Source of the DNA: Acanthopleuribacter pedis
GTDB taxonomy: Bacteria; Acidobacteriota; Holophagae; Acanthopleuribacterales; Acanthopleuribacteraceae
Length of the DNA: 64,000 nucleotides
NCBI RefSeq assembly: GCF_017377855.1
Contig: NZ_JAFREP010000016.1
Location: 241,433-305,432, forward strand
Direction of reading: 5' to 3'
Below are positions 8,962-16,835 of this stretch, one piece after another. Position 1 is the stretch's first letter, and each line of letters starts with the position of its first letter. The position numbers and the translations under genes were made by a program. Below the pieces are notes generated by a model. The model was given only the letters and a program-made list of their open reading frames with translations, ran no database searches and was not told the DNA's origin.

Positions 8962-9339
8962 CTTGCAGAGACCTCCGACCGTGGAGGGATCGCGACTGAC
9001 ATTGAGGGCTTCTTGTTGATTGGGGTCTTGCAGAGACCTCCGACCGTGGAGGGATCGCGACTTTAAGCTCGTCGGCCTGGCTCGAAGAGATAACTTGCAG
9101 AGACCTCCGACCGTGGAGGGATCGCGACTTTTTATCAGGTTTTCCATTTTCTTTCCTCCTGGATAAAGACTTGCAGAGACCTCCGACCGTGGAGGGATCG
9201 CGACAAAGCCTCCCCGTAATTCACCTTAATTTTCTTGCAGAGACCTCCGACCGTGGAGGGATCGCGACAATGCCCAAGAACCTTCGCCTCATCATCTTTT
9301 TTCACTTGCAGAGACCTCCGACCGTGGAGGGATCGCGGC
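8962..9339 (+). CRISPR. CRISPR array 2: six repeats, five spacers
   Basis: It has the same 35-nt repeat as array 1, at 8962-8996, 9027-9061, 9094-9128, 9170-9204, 9234-9268 and 9305-9339. All are identical except the last, which ends GCGGC instead of GCGAC. Spacers are 30, 32, 41, 29 and 36 nt and none matches a spacer of array 1, so the two arrays have separate acquisition histories after duplication. The leader-distal end lies 77 nt from the convergent dnaG stop codon. Confidence 0.97.
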
Positions 9340-9416
9340 AATCTCCACTCCAAAGCGAAACAAGCCTACTGTTACAGCATCAAATTTCCTAAAGACTCAT
9401 CTGACGCGCCATCAAG

Positions 9417-11111
9417 CTACCGGGGTTCACCCTGCTTCCCGCCGGCACGGCCTTTCTTGGCTTGGTGCCGGGTCTTTTTTGTCCCTGAATTCGTCTCCGC
9501 GGGATGCTCACGGTGGCTTTGGCGTTGCTTCCATCGTTCAGCTACAAGGCTGTTCCACGCGGCGCACAAGACATCGAGTGGCCGTGGGTCGGGTGGGGCC
9601 AACAAGATACCGCGCAGCCGGGGGCGAAACGCCTCGGGAACCAGATTGAGCCGGATTTCAAACCGAAGGTCCCCCTTCGCAAGGATGAACGCGGTCATGC
9701 CTTCCCGATCCGCAAAGACATGCCGCGCCATTCCCTCGATAATTGGGCCATGTTGCGATAAGGCTTCGTTATGAAGTAGCTGATTTAGGAAGGCCTGTTC
9801 GAGGGAGTTCAAGCGAAGCGGTTTCCCTTGTCGTCTGGGCGTCGACGCTCGGGGCGACCCGGCTGTTTTGGCTTCCGGGCCGGGTGGGGTTAAGTGTCCG
9901 CGCAACCGGTCAATGGGAACATCGACCGCATCAGCCGTCCGCCGGAGGTAATGTTCCGAAAGTACGGGATCGGTGACGGCACGCAGCGGGTTGGCCAGGG
10001 TTGCGACAAGGCGTCGCCGTTCGTGGGGGCACCCTAAGTCAAATCCAGCAAGGCAATGGTCAAAAAAATCGGGGGCTCCGTCTAACGCCTTGCGGTAGGT
10101 GTCGCCGCCATGTTGGCGAATAAACGCGTCGGGATCGCCCTCTACCAAAAGCACGCGGACCGGCAGTTCGGCCGCCAACAAAACCGGTAACGCGGCGACG
10201 ACCGCCTTTTGGCCCGCGGTGTCACCGTCAAAATTCAGCGTTGCTGAAGCCACGTGCCGCCGTAGCAGGGCGGCTTGGTCCGCGGAAAAGGCGGTGCCCA
10301 AGGGGGCCACCACACCCCCGATCCCCGATTGGTAGGCCTGAATGACATCCAGGTAACCTTCGACCACCACCGCCTCGGGTCGGCGGCGAAAATACGCTTT
10401 GGCAAAATCGAGGTTAAACAATAGGGACTGTTTTTTGAAGATCGCCGTTTCGGGCGAGTTGATGTACTTGGGACCCTCTCCCTCAAGCAGGCGCCCCCCA
10501 AAACCCACCGTGCGCCCCATCCCGTTGCGAATGGGAATCATGATTCGGTCGCGGAACAAATCGTAAGGCCCGCGCCGGCCCTTATTGCATAAACCGGAAC
10601 GCAACAGATCACGATCCTCAAAATCCTTTTTGAGATGATGGTACAAGGCGTCCCACGTGCCGGACGGACAAACGCCCAATCGGAACAGTCGGATGGTATT
10701 CTCTGAAAAACCGCGCGCCTTCAGGTAGGCCTTGGCCCGCGCGTCACGGTCCAGGTGTTTTTGGTAAAAAGCAACCGCGCGTTCTTGGATGGCATACAAG
10801 GTGTCGAGGTCGCCACGGTTGGCCCCGGCCCGGCGCGGTAGTTCGACGCCCGCGACCTCGGCCAAATGGTCCAGCGCTTGCGGGAAACTCAGGCGTTCCT
10901 TTTTTTGGACCAGGCTAAAAATATCGCCGCCTTCACCGCACCCAAAACAATGGAACCGGCCCTTTTGATCGTCCGCGTGGAAACTCGGGGTTTTTTCCTC
11001 GTGCAGCGGACAGCGGCCGACCCAGCGCGTGCCTTGTTTTTTGAGCGGGGTGTATTGCCCGGCAACTTGGGAGATGGGTAAGCGAGCTTTGATTTGGTCT
11101 TTGGCCTCCAT
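9417..11111 (-). CDS. dnaG: DNA primase DnaG
   Basis: DnaG makes RNA primers for replication together with the DnaB helicase. Numbered from the ATG at 11111 (564 aa), the N-terminal zinc-binding domain has Cys34, His37, Cys55 and Cys58 (CPLH and CFGC). The RNA polymerase core includes YDLFRDRIMIPI and GPKYINSPET. The TOPRIM domain has VVVEGYLDVI (Glu251, Asp255) and the NFDGDTAG acidic motif (Asp295, Asp297). The C-terminal ~150 residues are the variable helicase-interaction region and end in a basic tail. AGAGG lies just upstream of the ATG; a GTG two codons earlier is less likely. The length is normal. rpoD, often found next to dnaG, is not downstream; CRISPR array 2 is there instead. Confidence 0.95.
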   Translation of the reverse strand: MEAKDQIKARLPISQVAGQYTPLKKQGTRWVGRCPLHEEKTPSFHADDQKGRFHCFGCGEGGDIFSLVQKKERLSFPQALDHLAEVAGVELPRRAGANRGDLDTLYAIQERAVAFYQKHLDRDARAKAYLKARGFSENTIRLFRLGVCPSGTWDALYHHLKKDFEDRDLLRSGLCNKGRRGPYDLFRDRIMIPIRNGMGRTVGFGGRLLEGEGPKYINSPETAIFKKQSLLFNLDFAKAYFRRRPEAVVVEGYLDVIQAYQSGIGGVVAPLGTAFSADQAALLRRHVASATLNFDGDTAGQKAVVAALPVLLAAELPVRVLLVEGDPDAFIRQHGGDTYRKALDGAPDFFDHCLAGFDLGCPHERRRLVATLANPLRAVTDPVLSEHYLRRTADAVDVPIDRLRGHLTPPGPEAKTAGSPRASTPRRQGKPLRLNSLEQAFLNQLLHNEALSQHGPIIEGMARHVFADREGMTAFILAKGDLRFEIRLNLVPEAFRPRLRGILLAPPDPRPLDVLCAAWNSLVAERWKQRQSHREHPAETNSGTKKTRHQAKKGRAGGKQGEPR

Positions 11112-11410
11112 GAGCACCTCTCGAACAACGCTTTCTCCGTGTGCGGCCTTCGCCCTGAACGGAGCGAGTCAAGGTGGCGCCAATGGACTTCACGTGGTTT
11201 TTTTTCGGACGTTTTTTACGCTGGTGGGCGCCGGGAGACAAGCGGCCAAACCCAAAGTCGCAAACGCTTTTCGCGGGGTGCCCGATCTGATAGAGTTTTC
11301 AATTCCACCCTTTGGATGAACCCGGCAATCCTGACCGTGCCCCGTGATTGGACGGAACCCATGCGGTTCCCGCTGGAACACGGGCAAGCCCAACAACAAG
11401 GCGGTAGGCA

Positions 11411-12238
11411 TTGAATTTCGAATACCTTAAGCAAACGCGCGCTCTTCCCACGGCCGATTTGGATGCGGTCCTCACGGTGCCGCATCCTGATGAGACGGAA
11501 ACCCTGGTGCTTCGCGCCCGCGTGTGGCACGCCACGGCAACGGTTATGGTTTCCGACCTTGGCCTTGGTGATCCAAGCAGTTTTCCCTGGCGGCAAGGCC
11601 CCTTGTCCTTGACGCAAACCGTCGCGCAAGCGTTTCTGCTCAAGGATCGCAACTGGACATGGTTGACCCACCGTTACCCCGAACCGGTCTATTCGGGTCA
11701 AGGAGACGGTGACGAACAATTCCGCCGCGTGAGTTTCGACGAAACCGAACAACCCTTTGTGCTGCTTTCCGACGTCTCCTCCTTCTTGCCGGCCCAACCC
11801 GCGATCACCGAAACCCACATCCCCGACGGGCGCTGGGCCTGGATTGGTTACGAGGGGCTCGGGCTTTCGCGACAACGCTTGCATTGGGTCCCTCCGGCCT
11901 ACGGCGTTTTGTTTTTTGATGGCAACCAAGGGCACCTCGTGCATTACGTGCGCCAGGAACCCGACGCGGTGGAACCGTCCCCGCCCGAGGTCGCAGGGGC
12001 GCGGGAAGCCTTGGCAGCGCGTTATGACAACCTGCTGCAACGGGACCACCTGGACGGCATCCTGCTTGAGCCGACCCGCGCGGGTTGGGTGAACCGCTCG
12101 CGTGCCAACCTTACCGCGCCAGACCAAATCGTGCGGCCAGGCGACCTTGTCCCCATGGCCATGTTTGCCCATTGGGACCCGCCGCTTTCAACCAAGCCGT
12201 TGGAACGGTGGACCGCTTTTTTCCAAGGCGATTCATAA
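11411..12238 (+). CDS. Conserved-looking hypothetical protein (275 aa)
   Basis: I do not recognise this family. The start is TTG (MNFEYLKQTR) because an in-frame TAG lies directly upstream at 11405; a weak AAGGCGG-like site precedes it. The sequence is soluble, with no signal peptide or membrane segment. It is rich in Trp and Pro and has regularly spaced beta-strand-like stretches (ETLVLRARVWHATATVMV, YGVLFFDGNQGHLVHYV). The C-terminal part mentions no known catalytic motif. Composition and codon use match the neighbouring chromosomal genes. It is divergent from dnaG, with a 299-nt intergenic region that probably contains both promoters, and convergent with the next gene, 46 nt away. Confidence 0.7.
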   Translation: MNFEYLKQTRALPTADLDAVLTVPHPDETETLVLRARVWHATATVMVSDLGLGDPSSFPWRQGPLSLTQTVAQAFLLKDRNWTWLTHRYPEPVYSGQGDGDEQFRRVSFDETEQPFVLLSDVSSFLPAQPAITETHIPDGRWAWIGYEGLGLSRQRLHWVPPAYGVLFFDGNQGHLVHYVRQEPDAVEPSPPEVAGAREALAARYDNLLQRDHLDGILLEPTRAGWVNRSRANLTAPDQIVRPGDLVPMAMFAHWDPPLSTKPLERWTAFFQGDS

Positions 12239-12284
12239 CCGCATCCGGTGGTTTTTGCCGTTGGGTTCCAGGTGGTGCGGTGGT

Positions 12285-12704
12285 TCAGGAGGCAACGGCC
12301 CGTCTTGTTGGCTTCCGTTCAGCAGCCTCTTTGGCCGTGGCCGCCGCTTCAGCCCGCGTTTGCAATACGGCCGGTTTATGGATGAGCGGCACCACGGCAT
12401 CGTGTTCGGCCAACAGTTCGCCGTTTGGCCCGGAGAACCGCTGTTGATAGGGGGTTTGGGCCATCTCCTTAATTTTGTCGCGAAACACGTCAGGCGTCAT
12501 TTCCTCATGGTCTTTTTGGATATCGGCCCAGTTGCTAAAAAAGACCTGGTCCTCGACTTTACACGCGGCCCCGACAGCCTCGAACGCTTGCACGACCAGG
12601 TAATTGTCGTCTTGGTCCAGGTGGGTAAAGGCCTTTTCAAGTGAATCCCCGATAAAACTGAAAATTTCATGATTTTGATTGACCAGCCAGGTTTCTTCAT
12701 CCAT
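12285..12704 (-). CDS. Hypothetical acidic protein (139 aa)
   Basis: The start at the ATG at 12704 (MDEETWLVNQNHEI) is supported by a strong AAGGAG site; an 18-codon longer frame has no such site. The N-terminal two thirds are acidic and probably helical (FSFIGDSLEKAFTHLDQDD), and the C-terminus is an Ala/Glu/Lys/Arg-rich tail (AAATAKEAAERKPTRRAVAS) that is likely disordered. No known domain, signal peptide or membrane segment is visible. It is on the same strand as, and 124 nt downstream of, the next gene to the right. Confidence 0.68.
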   Translation of the reverse strand: MDEETWLVNQNHEIFSFIGDSLEKAFTHLDQDDNYLVVQAFEAVGAACKVEDQVFFSNWADIQKDHEEMTPDVFRDKIKEMAQTPYQQRFSGPNGELLAEHDAVVPLIHKPAVLQTRAEAAATAKEAAERKPTRRAVAS

Positions 12705-12828
12705 GGGTAACTCCTTCTTTTTGAAATGGAACGGTGTTGTCGCGCGGCGACAGGTCAACCAACCCCGGCCCTCGGACCCTGCTTCACGCCTGGTTGGAGT
12801 GGCGAGGCCGGCGACCCGGCCCGGCGCT

Positions 12829-13506
12829 TTACGACGCGGCGGCGGTGCGCGGGATTTTGGGAAACGGCCGTTTCAAAGGCGCCGGGCCACAAGCGGCCGT
12901 CGTCCGGTAGGTGCGTTGAAACCGCGCGCGGCATTTTTGGGGTAGCCAGAGTTTGCCGACTTGGTGAGGCTGGAACTGCAACCCGGCATCAAAACAACCT
13001 TGGATCAGCAGGTGGTCGCCCGTTGCAACAACCCGACGGCAATAAGCGGCCAATTCGCCATGGAGGGAAAGGGACAAGGGAAGACCGCGGGGGGCGGTTT
13101 GAAGTGCCACACCCATCGAAGGGGGTTTGTCAGGGTTTTGGGAAAGGGGATTCAGCCCAACCACGCGCCCGGTCACCGCACCAAAGTGCAGGTCGTTCTG
13201 GTTTTGGGCCGTTAGATAAAGTGCCTCCGCTTGGAACCCCCGCGGATTGATCCGACCCAGCAGGGTCACCGGTGCGGCCGCGGGCGGTGCGAGCGCGCCG
13301 TGGTTTGGCGGTAAAAGGAGGGGGATCTGGAGGCGGCGCGAAGCATCGGCGCCCAGGGATTGGGTAAGGGTGAGGGTACGGTAGGTTTGCCCGCCTTGCG
13401 AACGTTTTAGGGCGGAAAGATCTTCAAGCCGACCACTTAAGATTGCATGATTTTGGTACAAGGTTGCCTCCTGTCTGGATGATTGGGGTAACGGGGGTTG
13501 ATCCAT
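12829..13506 (-). CDS. Hypothetical protein, possible OB-fold (225 aa)
   Basis: The function is unknown. The pattern YQNHAILSGRLEDLS, then TYRTLTLTQSLG, then VTLLGRINPRG and HFGAVTGRVVGL is reminiscent of an OB-fold single-stranded nucleic acid-binding protein, where a Gly-Arg pair follows the first strand and a second strand lies inside the barrel. This is a weak resemblance only. The C-terminal 40 residues are basic (KCRARFQRTYRTT). No signal peptide is present, and the ribosome binding site at this start is weak. Proximity to dnaG would be consistent with a replication-linked role, but I cannot demonstrate it. Confidence 0.6.
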   Translation of the reverse strand: MDQPPLPQSSRQEATLYQNHAILSGRLEDLSALKRSQGGQTYRTLTLTQSLGADASRRLQIPLLLPPNHGALAPPAAAPVTLLGRINPRGFQAEALYLTAQNQNDLHFGAVTGRVVGLNPLSQNPDKPPSMGVALQTAPRGLPLSLSLHGELAAYCRRVVATGDHLLIQGCFDAGLQFQPHQVGKLWLPQKCRARFQRTYRTTAACGPAPLKRPFPKIPRTAAAS

Positions 13507-13608
13507 GAAAAAGCGTTGCGGGGTTTCTTGATTGACGGCATGGCGTGTGGCGCGTCTCCGCCTGGCGAACCATGCCGTGCTGATTGAGAGCCGGTGTCCC
13601 CACCAAGC

Positions 13609-15444
13609 TCAGGATGCCTTGCGCCGCTGCTTCAGCCAGTTCAAGCCGCGGGTCACCAGAGGTTGCTCCCGCGCCATACGCAAATCGAGGCGGATGCTGT
13701 GAACGCCGCTTGAAACGGTGCGGGTGATCGGTAGGCCGGCGTTGGCCAAAAGATGAAGCGAGGGATGGTTGCCGTCGATGACCTCGGCGGTCAGTGTGTC
13801 GAGACCGGCCTGCCGCGCTTGGTCGATGAGAAAACCAAGCATGGCTTTGCCAATCCCTTGGTTTTGGTAGCTGGGGTGAACCATCAACGCGAGTTCAGCG
13901 CGCTTGCCTTTGGGTTCGATGAAGTAGCAGCCGGTGGCCAGGACTTCGTTTTGGGTCCAGTCGTTGGGGGTTGCCACAACCGCGTAGTCCGGCCCGTAGT
14001 TGGTGTTGCACAGGTGGATGGCATTTTGGTCCGACAAGCTGGTTACGCCGGCGTGGAAACGAAAGTAAATATCTTGAGACGACATTTGATAGAAGAGCCG
14101 CTGCAGTTCCGGGAAATCGGAACATTTGGCCGGGCGAATGTGGATGTCTTGGCCGGACTTGGTGGTGACGGTGCGCAGGTGTTCGATGGGGTAATGCGCG
14201 CGGTTGCGAATGGCCCAGAGGCGAGGCAGCAAGCCGTGTTCATGGGCCTCGCGCATCAACGGTTCCCGGTAACGCGGGTGTGCGATTTCAACCATGGTCG
14301 CGGCGCGTTGCGGCAAGCTTTTGCCCAGCAGGTTGGCGAAGCCGTATTCGGTCACCGCGAAATGAATGTCATTGCGCGGGATGGAGACGGTCTGGGTTTC
14401 GGGGATTCGGAAACGAATATTCGAAGAGCCGTCCGCGTGGGTTGAGGGCAACCAAACAATGGATCGGCCCATGGGCGACAGCGCGGCCCCACGCAAAAAC
14501 TCGGGAAAACAACCGAGGCCGCCCCAAACCAAATTACCAGACCGCCGTGCAAGGCTTGCTTGTCCCGAAAGATCCATCACCGTGGCCGGCGCGACGGCGA
14601 CAAAGCGGGGGAGCGCCGCCGTCCTTCGCAAACAGGCAAGGTCCCCCACCGCGTAAAATTGGAAGGGATCGTCGCCGATTTGATCGAACAAGGCACGGGT
14701 TCCCCGAGCGAAACTACCGCGAACGCCCGAGGTAACCACGCCGCGCGCCACAAGGTTACCGACCTCGTCGGAGATGACATCCGTGTGAATGCCCAGTGCT
14801 TTGCCACCCTGAAGAAGTCGGAGGAATTCACGCGCCACGTCATCGTCGCTACATTGAATGGTGTCACCGTCTTCGATCAAGGAGGCGAGGTAGCGAGCGA
14901 TTTTTTTCGAGGCAGGCCCGGCCAAGACCGGCGGGGTTTCAAGTGGTGGCTGATCGCATTCAAAAACCTTTGCGAATTGGGTGATCGGCACCTGGGGCCC
15001 TTGGGTTCTTGGCATTCGATGGTTGATTACGCCGAAGCATTTGGTTGCGTGGGCCAGGACGGCTGGATGCAATCCCGTGGTGAGCCCGTGGGAACTCATC
15101 CCTCTCTGATCCGGCGGGGAGATTGAAATAATGCCAAGGTCGAGGCGGGCCCGGCCCGCCCGTATGTCGTTTTGGAACTGGGGGAGGGTATTGGAGAGGT
15201 AATTCTGGAGAGGAACCCAGGGTTTGCGGTCACCAGTAATGCGGGCATCCAAACGCTGAAGCTTGGCATGTGCGTGGGCGGATGGTGGCAGGTTCAGCCC
15301 GATCATATAGAGGTGGTTAATCGGCAGGGTTTCCCAATAGGAAATAAACGTGGATGATCCAAGGTGGTCATCGAGGAACACTCGATCACCTGGTGAACCT
15401 TTTTTCACGATAGTTTCAACATTAAGTCGGTCATTTTCAAACAT
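13609..15444 (-). CDS. CoA-transferase/hydrolase-like protein fused to a GNAT acetyltransferase
   Basis: Numbering is from the ATG at 15444, which has AGCAGG upstream (611 aa). Residues ~1-410 resemble the acetyl-CoA hydrolase/4-hydroxybutyrate CoA-transferase family: KALGIHTDVISD, GSFARGTRALFD, RNDIHFAVTEYGFANLLGKS and EIAHPRYREPL. Residues ~435-590 are a GNAT domain with the acetyl-CoA loop QNQGIGKAML. Proteins with this two-part architecture are known in bacteria and are thought to acylate or use CoA thioesters. In related transferases the catalytic Glu lies in the motif ALEVDLTGQV; here the aligned stretch is PATVMDLSGQA, with Val289 in its place. The first domain may therefore be non-catalytic or use another residue, possibly serving as a CoA-binding module for the GNAT domain. 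Confidence 0.85.
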   Translation of the reverse strand: MFENDRLNVETIVKKGSPGDRVFLDDHLGSSTFISYWETLPINHLYMIGLNLPPSAHAHAKLQRLDARITGDRKPWVPLQNYLSNTLPQFQNDIRAGRARLDLGIISISPPDQRGMSSHGLTTGLHPAVLAHATKCFGVINHRMPRTQGPQVPITQFAKVFECDQPPLETPPVLAGPASKKIARYLASLIEDGDTIQCSDDDVAREFLRLLQGGKALGIHTDVISDEVGNLVARGVVTSGVRGSFARGTRALFDQIGDDPFQFYAVGDLACLRRTAALPRFVAVAPATVMDLSGQASLARRSGNLVWGGLGCFPEFLRGAALSPMGRSIVWLPSTHADGSSNIRFRIPETQTVSIPRNDIHFAVTEYGFANLLGKSLPQRAATMVEIAHPRYREPLMREAHEHGLLPRLWAIRNRAHYPIEHLRTVTTKSGQDIHIRPAKCSDFPELQRLFYQMSSQDIYFRFHAGVTSLSDQNAIHLCNTNYGPDYAVVATPNDWTQNEVLATGCYFIEPKGKRAELALMVHPSYQNQGIGKAMLGFLIDQARQAGLDTLTAEVIDGNHPSLHLLANAGLPITRTVSSGVHSIRLDLRMAREQPLVTRGLNWLKQRRKAS

Positions 15445-16835
15445 AGTCAACCTGCTTTAACATGCTTTATTAGTAGGGTTTTTTAAGCATTCCCTGTAGA
15501 GTGAATATACGCATCTCTGCTGATGAAGTCTTGTTTTTTCTTTGATAACATTGTCGGTGTTTGTTCTTGCAGTTTATAGCACTTAAAGTGCGCGTGCGTT
15601 CTGAGTAAAAGCAGGATCAACTTAGTTAATAAATCATCCCGGTTCTTCAGGGGTAAAACTTGAAGCGTTAAGAAAAATGGCCTAAACTGTTTCAAGTGAT
15701 TAATGATGGAGAGGTTATAGACGATAACAGATGCGGTTGTGCACGATTTTGGCTTTCGTTTTTTAAACCATTTTGATCTAGCCTTTTAGGCGAGCGCTCT
15801 TGCGATTGGCATGTCTCTTGGGTTGAGTGATGCCTGAAAGAAAGGTTACAAAGCTATTGATATTCTTTGCGCCAGTCTGTCTCAAAAAGATGCAAGCACG
15901 ATAGAGTTAATGACGCCTTTGTTTGGTCGCGAGTTTAATCTTTCAAGAACGCTAGAATCTTCAAAGTAAAAATACCTAAGCTAAAGCATCTGCAATAAAA
16001 CAAAAAGAGATCAGCCCTGACAATGAAGACCATAAACCCAGGTCGATGAATTTCTGTTCCGTTTTCACCGGGCGTCCTTTTAACCAGGTAATATGGCTGA
16101 AAATGATAAGTGGGGACGGCTCCTCGACGGCATCAAGCGAGACATGGGGCCGGAGCCCCCTTGGATAAGCAGGCTTGTCCAAGGGCGGTGCAGTTGATTT
16201 TCATCCGAGGAGGATAGGGACCATGGCAACCTGAGCAAACAGAGGCGGCGCAGCCAAAATGATGCCATCGCGCTCGATGTGCGTCCCCGTCCCGGCATCA
16301 ACTTACCGCGGCGCAAAAAAAACCAAAACTCATGTAGTTGGAAATACATGCGTTGTGTGACCTAGGGTCCGGCCTGCCGTCATCCAATCCGGCGGACCCG
16401 AAGTTTCAAATAGGGTACCAAATGGTTTTAATCCAGAGCTTTAAGTTGTCCGCGCACAAATAAACAAGCGAATATTTCTTATTCGTTGATAACGCTTAAT
16501 GTCCGTTGTAAAATATCCCTCACTTTCCAGAAAACAAAATCAATTTTCACTAAATACACCGACTGATGTTTTTCAGACATGGGTAATGTTCTGTACGCCT
16601 GTGCCTAAAGAAACAGCAGCTTATCACCCAAACCTCTTGTCTTTAGTTTTTGATCGGACCACAAAAAACCTTGAAGTTTATTTTTTTGAGATGATTTTTA
16701 TTCGCGAATCAGCGATTGAAGTTTTACCGCTTGATCTTTGCTTTTGTACTTCCTTTCTTTCACGGAACCGAGCCCGAAGGCTTGGGAGCTTTTGACCCGA
16801 ACTTGCCTGCAACAACCCAACAGCCGGAGTTGACC
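15445..16835. other. AT-richer intergenic region before the giant genes
   Basis: About 1.4 kb without a supported gene. Open frames (for example 15483-15695 on the minus strand and 16499-16795 on the plus strand) lack convincing starts and protein-like composition. The frame of the giant protein is open from 16716, but its real start is 16836. The region between 16430 and 16720 is AT-rich and is the likely location of the promoter for the giant operon. I could not fix -35/-10 boxes with confidence. Confidence 0.5.

Noticed and set aside
11216..12172. Long minus-strand open frame (318 codons) opposite the gene at 11411-12238
   Set aside because: It is the antisense shadow of a GC-rich plus-strand gene, has random-looking composition and no ribosome binding site.
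15483..15695. 70-residue minus-strand frame downstream of the giant-gene promoter region
   Set aside because: No ribosome binding site and no protein-like pattern; AT-rich non-coding sequence explains it.
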